Assembly: GCA_947504115.1 (NCBI GenBank)
Contig: CANNGH010000002.1
Span: 186,001 to 250,000 of the forward strand
Direction of reading: 5' to 3'
Source of the DNA: an uncultured Sedimentitalea sp.
Lineage (GTDB): Bacteria; Pseudomonadota; Alphaproteobacteria; Rhodobacterales; Rhodobacteraceae
Length of the DNA stretch: 64,000 nt
The stretch's first letter is position 1. Every line of letters begins with the position of its first letter. Below are positions 18,833-28,317 of this stretch, in pieces. Made by a program: the position numbers and the translations under genes. The notes under the pieces were generated by a model. That model did not search any database and was not told where the DNA came from. It saw only the letters and a program-made list of their open reading frames with translations.

Positions 18833-19788
18833 CTGGCGCACCTTCACATGACCACGACTGGATCGCCGGCTTTCTCGAGGCGCAGGCGGCGGAACTGGGC
18901 GCGGCCACCAACACCCTGCTGGCCTATGGCCGCGATCTGAAGGATTTCGCCGGCTGGCTGACGCGCCACGACAGCGGATTTGCCAAGGCGGATCAGGACG
19001 CGGTCGAATCCTACCTGATCCACTGCGACGCACAGGGGCTGGCGAAATCGACGCGGGCGCGGCGCCTGTCGGCGATCCGTCAGATCTATCGCTTTGCCTT
19101 CGACGAAGGCTGGCGCGGCGACAATCCCGCGATACGGATCTCCGGGCCGGGGCGCGACAAACGCCTGCCCGGAACGCTGGAGGTCGCCGAGGTGGATCGC
19201 CTGCTGGAGGCCGCCCGCATCACCGGGCGCAGCGACGCCGACCGGCGGCGCAACACCTGCCTTGTGGAACTGCTTTATGCGACGGGAATGCGGGTGTCGG
19301 AACTCGTCGCGCTTCCGGTCGCGGCGGCGCGCGGCGATCCGCGGATGCTGCTGATCGCCGGCAAGGGCGGCAAGGAGCGCATGGTGCCCCTGTCACCCCC
19401 CGCGCGTGCGGCGATGACCGACTGGCTGATCGTGCGCGATGACGCGGATGCGTTGCGGGTGCGCAACGGCGCGCCGCCGTCGCGGTTCCTGTTCCCGTCG
19501 CATGGCAAAAGCGGGCATCTGACGCGGCATCGCTTCTACCTGCTGATCAAGGAACTGGCGGTCGCGGGCGGTGTGTCGCCCGCCAAGGTCACGCCGCACA
19601 CGCTGCGCCATGCCTTTGCCACCCATCTTCTGGCCAACGGCGCCGACCTGCGCGCGATCCAGACGCTTCTGGGGCACGCCGATCTGGCCACGACCGAGAT
19701 CTACACCCATGTGCTGGACGCGCGGCTGAGCGAACTGGTGCTGGAACACCACCCGCTGGCCCGCGCCAAGGACGGCCCGCTTGATTGA
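18829..19788 (+). CDS. xerD: Tyrosine recombinase XerD
   Basis: 319 residues. XerD with XerC resolves chromosome dimers at dif. The SAM-like N-terminal domain covers residues 1-100 (NTLLAYGRDLKDFAGWL). The catalytic residues are all visible: Arg in YATGMRVSELVAL, Lys in GKGGKER, HTLRHAFATHLL, His in LLGHADLATTEIYTH, with the Tyr in TEIYTHV. A partner XerC is encoded at 61005-61928, supporting assignment as XerD. The ATG overlaps the preceding gene's stop by four bases. Confidence 0.9.
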   Translation: MTGAPSHDHDWIAGFLEAQAAELGAATNTLLAYGRDLKDFAGWLTRHDSGFAKADQDAVESYLIHCDAQGLAKSTRARRLSAIRQIYRFAFDEGWRGDNPAIRISGPGRDKRLPGTLEVAEVDRLLEAARITGRSDADRRRNTCLVELLYATGMRVSELVALPVAAARGDPRMLLIAGKGGKERMVPLSPPARAAMTDWLIVRDDADALRVRNGAPPSRFLFPSHGKSGHLTRHRFYLLIKELAVAGGVSPAKVTPHTLRHAFATHLLANGADLRAIQTLLGHADLATTEIYTHVLDARLSELVLEHHPLARAKDGPLD

Positions 19789-19827
19789 CGCGCATTGCCG
19801 CCCCATAACCGGACGGCACAGGAAAAA

Positions 19828-19854
19828 ATGACGGACCATCATGGAGACAGCTAA
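19828..19854 (+). other. Possible leader micro-ORF overlapping the next start
   Basis: AGGAAAAA is followed by ATG at 19828 and an eight-codon frame (MTDHHGDS) that ends with TAA at 19852-19854, just past the ATG of the CNNM/CorC gene at 19841. The better ribosome site belongs to the micro-ORF, so ribosomes may terminate and restart there. The arrangement may also be accidental. Confidence 0.25.
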
Positions 19855-21148
19855 CGTGGCGCTGGATGGCGCGTTCTGGATCACCAGTGCGGCAATCGTG
19901 CTGCTGCTGGTCCTGTCGGCGTTCTTTTCCGGCTCGGAAACCGCGCTGACGGCGGCGTCGCGGGGCAAGTTGCGTGCGCAGGCCGACAAGGGCTCCGTCG
20001 GCGCGCAGAAGGCGTTGCAGATCACCGACGACAACGAACGGCTGATCGGGTCGGTCCTGCTGGGCAACAATCTGGTGAACATCCTGGCCGCCTCGCTGGC
20101 CACGGCGCTGTTCACGCGGCTGTTCGGCGAAAGCGGCGTGGCGCTGGCGACGCTGTTGATGACGTTCCTCGTGCTGATCTTCGCCGAAGTGCTGCCCAAG
20201 ACCTATGCGATCATCAATTCCGAAAAGGCCGCCGCCGCCGTCGCGCCGATCATCGGTGTGGTGGTCATGGTCTTCGCCCCCGTCGTGGGCGCGGTGCGCA
20301 TCCTCGTGCGCGCGATACTGCGTCTGTTCGGCGTGTCGGTCGATCCCGACAGCCATATACTCGCGGTGCGCGAGGAAATCGCCGGGGCGCTGCAACTGGG
20401 CCATTCCGAAGGCGTCGTGGAGAAGGAAGACCGCGACCGCATCCTGGGCGCGCTCGATCTGGGCGAGCGCACGGTGGAAGAGATCATGCTGCACCGCTCG
20501 GGCATCCGGATGATCGACGCCGACGACGCCCCCGATGAGATCCTGCAGCAATGCATGGACAGCCCCCATACCCGCCTGCCCGTCTATCGCAACGAGCCCG
20601 AGAACATCATCGGCGTGGTCCATGCCAAGGATCTGCTGCGCGCCATGTATCGCCAGATCAGCACCGGCGGCGACGGCATCGAGGCGCTGAAGCGGTTTCG
20701 CATCACGGATGTGGCGGTGCCGCCCTATTTCGTGCCCGAAACCACCACGCTGGACGACCAGATGCGCCAGTTCCTGCGGATGCGCACGCATTTCGGGCTG
20801 GTGGTCGATGAATACGGCAGCCTGCAGGGCCTGATCACGCTCGAGGATATCCTGGAAGAGATCGTCGGCGAGATCACCGATGAATTCGATCCGGATTCCG
20901 ACATTCCGGTGTCCCAGACCGAGGACGGCGAATTCGTGGTCGATGGGTCCACCACGATCCGCGACCTGAACCGCGCCACCGACTGGTCCCTGCCCGACGA
21001 CGAGGCGAACACCGTCGCCGGGCTGGTCATCCACGAGGCGCAGATGATCCCGGTCGTCGGTCAGGTGTTTTCGTTCCACGGCTTCCGGTTCGAGGTCATC
21101 GCGCGCGAGGGCAACCGGGTGACCGGGCTGAAGATCCGTCCGCTTTGA
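19841..21148 (+). CDS. CNNM/CorC-family membrane protein (HlyC/CorC type)
   Basis: 435 residues. Members of this family (CorB/CorC, CNNM) are linked to Mg2+ or Co2+ efflux; the old name haemolysin is misleading. The N-terminal DUF21/CNNM membrane domain covers about 1-190 (AFFSGSETALTAASRGKLR, NLVNILAASLATALF, VLPKTYAIINSEKAA). Two CBS repeats follow at about 205-335 (VEEIMLHRSGIRMID; MRTHFGLVVDEYGSLQGLIT), then the CorC/HlyC cytosolic domain (345-435). Start ATG at 19841, 52 bases after xerD; it may be read from the same transcript. Confidence 0.86.
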   Translation: METANVALDGAFWITSAAIVLLLVLSAFFSGSETALTAASRGKLRAQADKGSVGAQKALQITDDNERLIGSVLLGNNLVNILAASLATALFTRLFGESGVALATLLMTFLVLIFAEVLPKTYAIINSEKAAAAVAPIIGVVVMVFAPVVGAVRILVRAILRLFGVSVDPDSHILAVREEIAGALQLGHSEGVVEKEDRDRILGALDLGERTVEEIMLHRSGIRMIDADDAPDEILQQCMDSPHTRLPVYRNEPENIIGVVHAKDLLRAMYRQISTGGDGIEALKRFRITDVAVPPYFVPETTTLDDQMRQFLRMRTHFGLVVDEYGSLQGLITLEDILEEIVGEITDEFDPDSDIPVSQTEDGEFVVDGSTTIRDLNRATDWSLPDDEANTVAGLVIHEAQMIPVVGQVFSFHGFRFEVIAREGNRVTGLKIRPL

Positions 21149-21205
21149 TCGTGGCCTGGACACCGGCACGCCACACCGTCGCCGATGCGGATGTCCGGGG
21201 CTGCC

Positions 21206-22327
21206 TCAGCCCGCGGTGACGGAACGCCGGAAGAGGATCAGGCTGATCGTCAGGAACGCGGCGCCCAGCAGGAAGGTCCACAGGAATTCGGGCCAGACGA
21301 CGCTGAACCCGGCGCCGCGATAGGTGATGGCGGTGGCGAATTCCATGAAATGGCGCGAGGGCAGCAGCCAGGTGATCGGTTGCAGCCACAAGGGCTGGCT
21401 TTCGACCGGCGTCATGCCGCCGGACAGGATCATGATCGGGTTGAGAACCAGTATGAGAAGCAGCCCGAATTGCGCCATCGTCCGCGCCACGATGCCCAGC
21501 AGCACCCCGATCGCGGCGGCGGCGAACAGATAGACCGCCGTGCCCGCCATCAGCAGGCCCTCGGAGCCGGCAAAGGGCACGTCCAGCGCGCCCTCGACCA
21601 CCACGAACAGGCCGAACAGGAAGGCGGCGAAGATCAGCAGGCTGTTGGCGAATATCTTTGCCAGCGCGATCTCGACAGCCGTCACCGGCATCACCATGAG
21701 ATGTTCGATCGTGCCGTGTTCGCGCTCGCGGATCAGCGCGGCACCGGTCAGCACGATGGTCAGTACGGACAACTGGTTCAACAGCGACGAGACCGAACGC
21801 AGCCATACGGCATTGCCCGCCGGATTGAACGACCGGCGCAGCACGAGATCGACCGGCACCTCGGGCGCGATGTCGCGGCGCGCGGCGAAACGGCGGATCT
21901 CCTCGTTGAACGTGGCCGTCAGATAGCCGGTGCCGACGGCGGCGGCCATCGTCTTGGTGGCGTCGATGTTGATCTGCAGCGATGGCGAACGCCCTTTGCG
22001 GACATCGGATTCGAATCCGGCGGGGATGACGACGACAAAGGTGGTTTCGCCCCAATCCATCAGGCGGTCGATCTGGTCCGCGCGCGCCTCCTGCGGCGGA
22101 AGATATCGCGGCGGGAAAAGCGCGTTCTGAAGCGCGCGGCTGAGCGAGGAGCGGTCTTCGTCGACGAAGGTGACGGCCGCCTTGTTCAGCATGTCCCCCG
22201 CGCCCGAACTTTCCATGTAGAGGCCGGGACCGAAGGCATAAAGCACCAGCAGCAACAGGATCGCCTCGCGCCAGAGGGTGCGGAACTCCTTGATCGACAT
22301 CCAGAAAATGTTGCTTATGCGGCGCAT
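21206..22327 (-). CDS. ABC-2 type permease (YhhJ-like) of an export operon
   Basis: 373 residues with one N-terminal membrane helix (about 22-40), a large periplasmic domain (45-170) and five C-terminal helices, the layout of ABC-2 exporters of the YhhJ/YbhS type. FANSLLIFAAFLFGLFVVVEG and GGMTPVESQPLWLQPITWLLPSRHF are typical. It starts 3 bases after the RbbA-like gene. HlyD-type, fused ATPase-permease, and this permease match the E. coli yhiI-rbbA-yhhJ order. The substrate is unknown; lipophilic drugs are common for the type. Confidence 0.85.
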   Translation of the reverse strand: MRRISNIFWMSIKEFRTLWREAILLLLVLYAFGPGLYMESSGAGDMLNKAAVTFVDEDRSSLSRALQNALFPPRYLPPQEARADQIDRLMDWGETTFVVVIPAGFESDVRKGRSPSLQINIDATKTMAAAVGTGYLTATFNEEIRRFAARRDIAPEVPVDLVLRRSFNPAGNAVWLRSVSSLLNQLSVLTIVLTGAALIREREHGTIEHLMVMPVTAVEIALAKIFANSLLIFAAFLFGLFVVVEGALDVPFAGSEGLLMAGTAVYLFAAAAIGVLLGIVARTMAQFGLLLILVLNPIMILSGGMTPVESQPLWLQPITWLLPSRHFMEFATAITYRGAGFSVVWPEFLWTFLLGAAFLTISLILFRRSVTAG

Positions 22328-22330
22328 CGC

Positions 22331-25054
22331 TCAGGTTTCCTGTTTTTTCATGAAGAACACCGCCGCCCCGACGAAGACTGGCGCGAACAGCGCGATCAGC
22401 ACGATGTTGGGCAAAAGCTGCGCGAAGTTCAGCCCCTTGTTGAAGGCCCCGACGCTCATCTGCATGAAATAGTTCGTCGGCCACATCTGCCCGATGATCC
22501 GCCCTGCCCCTTCCAGCGTCGAGACCGGCTGCGTCAGGCCGGAAAACTGCACCGTCGGCATCATCGCCAGCACCACCGTAGTGAACACCGCCGCGACCTG
22601 ACTGCGCATGAACACCGCGATCAGCAGGCCGAACCCGGTCGCAGCCGCCACATAGGCCAGCGCCCCCAGCGCCAGCGCCAGCACCGATCCCTTGAGCGGC
22701 ACGCCGAACAGGAACACCGCCATGACCGTGAGGATGATCCAGTTCACGAACCCGATGCCGATATAGGGCAGCTGCTTGCCCAGCAGGAATTCCAGCTTGC
22801 TGGTCGGGGTGACGTAGAAGTTGGTGATCGTGCCGATCTCGCGCTCGCGGCTGATGCTGACCGCCATCAGGATCGCCGGGAACAGCATCAGCAGGATCGC
22901 GGGCACCGAAGGCGCCATCGCGGGCAGCGATTCGAAACTGGGGTTGTAGCGATAGCGCGGTTCGATCTCGACGATGGGCCGCGCCACGCCCGCCAGACCC
23001 GCCGCTGTGGCGCGCGTGCTCAGAAAGGTGCCGTGCGCGCCCTGCACATATCCCTCGATGGTGGACGCACGAGAAGTATTCGCGCCGTCGATCCAGGCCG
23101 CCACGCGGGTCGGCTGTCCGCTGGTCACCGCGCGGCCGAACCCCGCGGGAATTTCGATTGCCAGCATGATCTCGCCGGCGACCATGCGATCCTGCAACGC
23201 GTCCGCGCTGGTGACCTCGGGCATCTCGTCGAAATATTCGGACCCGACGAAATTCGCCAGATAGGCGCGGCTTTCGGGGGTGCGGTCCTGATCGTAGGCG
23301 GCAAATCTCAATCCGGTCACGTCGGTCGAGATGCCGTAGGCGAACAGCAGCATCAGCAGCATGGAGCCGAGAAAGGCAAAGGCCAGCCGGATCGGATCGC
23401 GCATCACCTCCAGCGTCTCGCGGCGGCTGACGGCGACAAGCCGCGCCAGACCCGCGCCGCGCTGGCGTTGCGGCGGCGCAGGCGTGATCGCGGTCAGCTT
23501 TTGCGGCGCGCTGTCGGGTTCATCCATCGCCTCGGTGATATAGCGGATGAAGGTCTCGTTCAGCGATTGCGAGCCGCCCTCTGACGCCAGGTTTTCGGGT
23601 GTGTCGTAAACCAGCACCTTGCCCGCATGCATCAGGCTGATCCGGTCGCACCGCATTCCCTCGTCCATGAAATGGGTCGAGATGAAGATCGTCACCCTGT
23701 CGTTGCGCGACAGGTTGGCCAGCAGATCCCAGAACTCGTCGCGTGCCACCGGATCGACGCCCGATGTCGGCTCGTCCAGGATCAGCATGTCGGGGCGATG
23801 GATGATCGCGCAGGCCAGCGACAGGCGTTGGCGCAAGCCCAGCGGCAGATCGCCGGCAAACGAGTCCGCATGGGCGCGCAAGCCGAAATCATCGAGAAGC
23901 TCGGCGATACGCGGCGCGATGGTGTCGGACGGGATATGAAACAGCCGTGCGTGAAAATCGAGATTCTGGTGCACCGTCAGTTCGGCATAAAGCGAAAAGA
24001 ACTGCGACATGAAGCCGACACGCCTGCGGGATTCGATATTGTGCGCGTCCGCCTTTTCCCCGAACAGCCACGCCTCGCCTTCGGTCGCGGGCAGGAGGCC
24101 GGTCAGCATCTTCATCGTGGTGGTCTTGCCGCACCCGTTCGAGCCGAGAAAACCGAAGATCTCGCCGCGCCGGATCTCGAAACTGACGTCCTGCACGGCG
24201 GTGAAATCGCCGAACCGTTTCGTCAGCCCCCTGGCGACGATGACCGGGGGCGCGCTGTCGGGTTGCGCAAGCGGAGCGATGTCCACCGGCGCGCTTTGGC
24301 GCTGCCGGCTTTCGGGCAAAAGCGCGACGAATGCCTGTTCCAGCGTGTCCTTGCCGGTCTCGCGGCGCAACTCGGCCGGGGTTCCCGTCGACAGCACACG
24401 CCCGCCATCCATCGCCCCCAGCCAGTCGAACCGCTCGGCTTCCTCCATGTAGGCGGTCGAGACCAGAACGCTCATGCCGGGACGGTCGGCGCGGATCTCG
24501 TCGATCAGATCCCAGAATTGGCCGCGCGACAGCGGATCGACGCCGGTCGTCGGTTCGTCAAGGATCAGGAAATCGGGATCGTGGATCAGCGCACAGCACA
24601 GCCCCAGTTTCTGTTTCATCCCGCCCGACAGCTTGCCCGCCGGACGGTCCAGGAACGGATCGAGCCCGGTGGCCTTGGACAGCCGATCGATCCGGCGCGC
24701 CCGCTCGGCCGCGTCATGACCGAACAGGCGGCCGAAAAAGTCCAGATTCTCGAAGACGCTCAGGTCCTGATACAGGTTCTTGCCCAACCCCTGCGGCATA
24801 TAGGCGATGCGGGCGAACACCGCCTCGCGGTGCGAACGCAGGGCCATATCCCCGTCCAGCACCGTCACCGTGCCCGCCTGAATCCGGCGCACCCCGGCCA
24901 GAAGACCCAGCAGTGTGGATTTGCCGACGCCGTCCGGACCGATCAGGCCCAGCATCTTTCCCGCCGGCAAATCCAGCGTCAGATCGTCCAGCGCCATGAC
25001 CTCGCCGTAGCGATGGGTGACGGCGTTCAGACGGGCAACGGACGGGGCGCGCAT
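22331..25054 (-). CDS. RbbA-like fused ABC protein: two ATPase domains plus ABC-2 permease
   Basis: 907 residues. First nucleotide-binding domain about 5-235 (Walker A GPDGVGKST, signature LSGGMKQK, Walker B FLILDEPTTG). Second about 275-505 (Walker A GSNGCGKTT, Walker B MLILDEPTSG), in which the signature is degenerate (LPLGLRQR in place of LSGGQ). The C-terminal third is an ABC-2 permease with a large extracytoplasmic loop and six helices. This is the plan of RbbA, reported in E. coli as a ribosome-associated ATPase/transporter. Its start is 3 bases from the HlyD gene's stop. Export with the HlyD and permease neighbours is the likelier role. Confidence 0.87.
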   Translation of the reverse strand: MRAPSVARLNAVTHRYGEVMALDDLTLDLPAGKMLGLIGPDGVGKSTLLGLLAGVRRIQAGTVTVLDGDMALRSHREAVFARIAYMPQGLGKNLYQDLSVFENLDFFGRLFGHDAAERARRIDRLSKATGLDPFLDRPAGKLSGGMKQKLGLCCALIHDPDFLILDEPTTGVDPLSRGQFWDLIDEIRADRPGMSVLVSTAYMEEAERFDWLGAMDGGRVLSTGTPAELRRETGKDTLEQAFVALLPESRQRQSAPVDIAPLAQPDSAPPVIVARGLTKRFGDFTAVQDVSFEIRRGEIFGFLGSNGCGKTTTMKMLTGLLPATEGEAWLFGEKADAHNIESRRRVGFMSQFFSLYAELTVHQNLDFHARLFHIPSDTIAPRIAELLDDFGLRAHADSFAGDLPLGLRQRLSLACAIIHRPDMLILDEPTSGVDPVARDEFWDLLANLSRNDRVTIFISTHFMDEGMRCDRISLMHAGKVLVYDTPENLASEGGSQSLNETFIRYITEAMDEPDSAPQKLTAITPAPPQRQRGAGLARLVAVSRRETLEVMRDPIRLAFAFLGSMLLMLLFAYGISTDVTGLRFAAYDQDRTPESRAYLANFVGSEYFDEMPEVTSADALQDRMVAGEIMLAIEIPAGFGRAVTSGQPTRVAAWIDGANTSRASTIEGYVQGAHGTFLSTRATAAGLAGVARPIVEIEPRYRYNPSFESLPAMAPSVPAILLMLFPAILMAVSISREREIGTITNFYVTPTSKLEFLLGKQLPYIGIGFVNWIILTVMAVFLFGVPLKGSVLALALGALAYVAAATGFGLLIAVFMRSQVAAVFTTVVLAMMPTVQFSGLTQPVSTLEGAGRIIGQMWPTNYFMQMSVGAFNKGLNFAQLLPNIVLIALFAPVFVGAAVFFMKKQET

Positions 25055-25057
25055 GGC

Positions 25058-26065
25058 TCAGTTGGCCGGCAGGGCGTCGGCAGGGATCGGCTGTCCGACG
25101 AACTCTTCCGGCCAGGGCAGATCCTCGCCTGCCGCCAGCCGGATATAGGCGACGCCGCGCAGACCGGTTTTCACCTGTTCGATGTAGGCCTCGACCAGTT
25201 CCTGCGGCAGGCGGACCTTGACCCGGAACATCAGCTTTTCGCGCTCGGCCGCAGTTTCCACCTGTTTGGGTGTGAACTGCGCCTCGGGCGAGACGAAACT
25301 GACATAGGCGGGAATCGCGTAGGGAATACTGTCGAGCCTGATGCGCGCCTCGCTGCCCAGCCCGGTGCGCATGGCCTGATCGGCGGGCAGGAACATTTCC
25401 ATGTAAACCTGGCTGAGGTCGAGCAGCGTGATGACCTTGCCGCCCCCGCCCAGCACCTCGCCGGGTTGGGCCAGACGGTACAGCACGCGGCCCAGCACCG
25501 GGGCGGTCAACGTGGCATCGGCGACCTGAGCCTCGTATTGCACGACAAGCGCGTTTGCGGCCTCCACTCCGCGCTCGGCGGTGTTCAGTTGGGCAAGCGC
25601 CGCATTCAACGCGGCTTCGGCCGTGGCCAGGCGGGTTTTCTGCTGATCCGCGACCGCCTGGGAATTCACGCCGCGTTCGGCAAGACGGCTTGCACGGGTG
25701 AATTCCTCGTCGGCCAGGGCTCTTTCGGCGCGTCGTTGCGCGATCAGGGCGCGGATTTCCTCGACCTGGCTGGCCGCGCGGGCCGTATCGGCGCGGGCAC
25801 GCGCCAGTTGCGCCTCAAGCTCGCGCGTATCCATCACCGCCAGAACGTCGCCCGGCTGCACCAGCTCGCCCTCGCTGGCGCGGATTTCGGCGATCCGTCC
25901 CGGCACCTTGGTGGCGATGTCGATCTGGTCGGCCTCGATGCGGCCATTGCCAGTCGCGAACCCTTCGGGCAAACCGCCGGTGTTGCGATCCCAGACGTAC
26001 CAGCCGATGGCGGCGATGACGACAAGCGCCACGATCACGGCAAGCAACGGTCGCAGATGTTTCAT
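25058..26065 (-). CDS. HlyD-family periplasmic adaptor subunit
   Basis: 335 residues. Membrane-fusion proteins link an inner-membrane exporter to an outer-membrane channel. One N-terminal anchor helix (residues 5-24), a lipoyl/beta-barrel segment (GRIEADQIDIATKVPGRIAE, near 43-62), a long coiled-coil hairpin (85-195, with LERGVNSQAVADQQ-like turn) and the returning lipoyl half (TAPVLGRVLYRLAQPGEVL) are visible. The ATG at 26065 has AGGGAGA upstream. First gene of the three-gene export operon, with an inverted repeat 95 bases before it. Confidence 0.88.
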   Translation of the reverse strand: MKHLRPLLAVIVALVVIAAIGWYVWDRNTGGLPEGFATGNGRIEADQIDIATKVPGRIAEIRASEGELVQPGDVLAVMDTRELEAQLARARADTARAASQVEEIRALIAQRRAERALADEEFTRASRLAERGVNSQAVADQQKTRLATAEAALNAALAQLNTAERGVEAANALVVQYEAQVADATLTAPVLGRVLYRLAQPGEVLGGGGKVITLLDLSQVYMEMFLPADQAMRTGLGSEARIRLDSIPYAIPAYVSFVSPEAQFTPKQVETAAEREKLMFRVKVRLPQELVEAYIEQVKTGLRGVAYIRLAAGEDLPWPEEFVGQPIPADALPAN

Positions 26066-26159
26066 CCGGATATCTCCCTGGCAAGTCATCTGGCTGGGTG
26101 GGACGAAATCGGCCAGCGCACGCCCGTGATGCCGTATGCCGCACCCGCTCCGCCGATGC

Positions 26160-26175
26160 GTTGACCCAAGTCAAC
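26160..26175. promoter_or_regulatory. Inverted repeat upstream of the export operon
   Basis: GTTGAC-CCAA-GTCAAC, two perfect 6-bp arms with a 4-base spacer, about 95 bases before the HlyD gene. Such dyads are typical operator sites for TetR- or MarR-type repressors of drug exporters, but no regulator gene adjoins. The 213-base gap (26066-26278) holds nothing else I can support. Confidence 0.35.
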
Positions 26176-26278
26176 CCGCGACGCACCGAACCGGAAACCG
26201 ACATGCGGTACCGGGCAGGGCGAATTGTCAAGCTGTTCGGCGATACCTAAGATGCGCGGGCCCCGAGGGAGCCGTCAT

Positions 26279-28078
26279 TCAGTCATCCATCTTCAGCGCC
26301 GAGATGAACGCCTCCTGCGGGATGTCCACCTTGCCGAACTGGCGCATCTTCTTCTTGCCCTTCTTCTGCTTTTCCAGCAGCTTTTTCTTGCGCGTCACGT
26401 CGCCACCATAACATTTCGCGGTCACGTCCTTGCGCATCGCCGACAGGGTTTCGCGCGCGATCACCTTGCCACCGATGGCCGCCTGGATCGGGATCTTGAA
26501 CATGTGCCGGGGGATCAGGTCCTTCAGCTTTTCCACCATGGCGCGGCCACGGGCCTCGGCGCGGTCACGGTGAACCATCATCGACAGCGCATCGACCGGT
26601 TCGTCGTTCACCAGCACCGACATCTTGACCAGATTGTCGGGGCGGTATTCCGTCAACTGATAGTCGAAACTGGCATAGCCCTTGGTCACCGATTTCAGCC
26701 GGTCGTAGAAATCGAACACCACCTCGTTCAGCGGCAGATCATAAACCACCATCGCGCGCCCGCCGACATAGGTCAGGTCCATCTGGATGCCGCGCCGGTC
26801 CTGGCACAGCTTCAGCACGTCGCCCAGATACTCGTCGGGCACGAGGATGGTCGCCTTGATCCGCGGTTCCTCGACATGGTCCACATGGGTCAGGTCGGGC
26901 ATGTCGGCGGGGTTGTGCAACTCGTTCATCTCGCCGTCGCGCATGTAGACGTGATAGACCACCGAGGGCGCGGTGGTGATCAGCTCGATATCGTATTCCC
27001 GCTCGATCCGGTCGCGGATCACCTCAAGGTGCAGCAGCCCCAGAAATCCGCAGCGAAAACCGAACCCCAACGCGGCACTGGTTTCCATCTCGTAGGAAAA
27101 CGAGGCGTCATTCAGCGCCAGTTTCTCGATGGCGTCGCGCAGATCCTCGAACTCGGCGGAATCGACCGGGAACAGGCCGCAGAACACCACCGGCTGGCTG
27201 GGTTTGAAGCCCGGCAGCGGCTTGTCGCAGCCTTTTTTCTCGTGCGTGATCGTGTCGCCGACGCGGGTGTCGCGCACCTGCTTGATGCTGGCGGTCAGGA
27301 ACCCGATCTCGCCCGGTCCCAATTCGTCGATCACGGCCATGGCCGGGCGGAACACCCCGATCCGGTCCACCTGATGCACCGATCCGTTCTGCATCATGCG
27401 GATACGGTCGCCCTTTTTAAGCACACCGTCCATGATCCGCACCAGCACGATCACGCCCAGATAGGCGTCATACCAGCTATCGACCAACATCGCCTTGAGG
27501 GGGGCGTCGCGGTCGCCCTTTGGCGCCGGCAGATGTTTCACGATGGCCTCGAGCGTTTCCTTGATGCCCACACCGGTCTTGGCACTGACCCGGATCGCGC
27601 CGCTGGCATCGATGCCGATCACGTCCTCGATCTGTTCGGCCACCCGTTCGCAATCGCTGGCGGGCAGGTCGATCTTGTTCAGCACCGGGACGATCTCGTG
27701 ATTCGCGTCGATGGCTTGATAGACATTGGCCAGCGTCTGCGCCTCGACCCCTTGCGTGCTGTCCACCACCAGCAGCGACCCCTCGACCGCCCGCATCGAG
27801 CGGGACACCTCGTAGGCGAAATCGACATGGCCGGGCGTATCGATCAGGTTCAGCACGTATGTCTCGCCATCATCCGCGACGTAATCGATCCGCACGGTAT
27901 TGGCCTTGATGGTGATGCCGCGCTCGCGCTCGATATCCATCGCGTCGAGCATCTGCTCCTTCATCTCGCGGTCCTGAACCGTTCCTGTCGACTGGATCAA
28001 CCGGTCGGCGAGCGTGGATTTCCCGTGGTCGATATGCGCGACGATCGAGAAATTACGGATATGTGCAAGGTCTGTCAT
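26279..28078 (-). CDS. lepA: Elongation factor 4 (LepA)
   Basis: 599 residues, normal length. LepA is a ribosome-bound GTPase that back-translocates or assists assembly. GTPase motifs: [15 protein letters not shown] (G1, about 11-25), DTPGHVDF (G3) and NKIDLP (G4). EF-G-like domains III-V follow, then the LepA-specific C-terminal domain (residues 490-599), ending with a basic [16 protein letters not shown] stretch. The ATG at 28078 is chosen because the family begins [12 protein letters not shown]-like; the in-frame TTG upstream is unsupported. Confidence 0.96.
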   Translation of the reverse strand: MTDLAHIRNFSIVAHIDHGKSTLADRLIQSTGTVQDREMKEQMLDAMDIERERGITIKANTVRIDYVADDGETYVLNLIDTPGHVDFAYEVSRSMRAVEGSLLVVDSTQGVEAQTLANVYQAIDANHEIVPVLNKIDLPASDCERVAEQIEDVIGIDASGAIRVSAKTGVGIKETLEAIVKHLPAPKGDRDAPLKAMLVDSWYDAYLGVIVLVRIMDGVLKKGDRIRMMQNGSVHQVDRIGVFRPAMAVIDELGPGEIGFLTASIKQVRDTRVGDTITHEKKGCDKPLPGFKPSQPVVFCGLFPVDSAEFEDLRDAIEKLALNDASFSYEMETSAALGFGFRCGFLGLLHLEVIRDRIEREYDIELITTAPSVVYHVYMRDGEMNELHNPADMPDLTHVDHVEEPRIKATILVPDEYLGDVLKLCQDRRGIQMDLTYVGGRAMVVYDLPLNEVVFDFYDRLKSVTKGYASFDYQLTEYRPDNLVKMSVLVNDEPVDALSMMVHRDRAEARGRAMVEKLKDLIPRHMFKIPIQAAIGGKVIARETLSAMRKDVTAKCYGGDVTRKKKLLEKQKKGKKKMRQFGKVDIPQEAFISALKMDD

Positions 28079-28317
28079 GGCAAATGGATATGTATGGAAC
28101 CGGGGCAACGGTCAAGTCGGGATAAGGCGCACGCGCCCCGTTCGCAGCCCCGCTGAAACGCCACATTGGCTCGCAAGCCCCGGTTCGCGAAGACACGGTC
28201 CCGGCGCGGCACGACAAGACATCGCATTTGCGCGGGAAATATTTGCACAAGCGGCGTCTTTGCGCAACAATGCGCCTAAAAAACGGTTCAATACAAACCT
28301 GTCGGAAGAGGCACAAA

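Noticed and set aside
18829-19788. Integrase of a mobile element, and a dif or att site near xerD or xerC
   Set aside because: Both recombinases look like housekeeping XerD and XerC, with no phage genes, tRNA or direct repeats nearby, and I found no dif-like sequence beside either.
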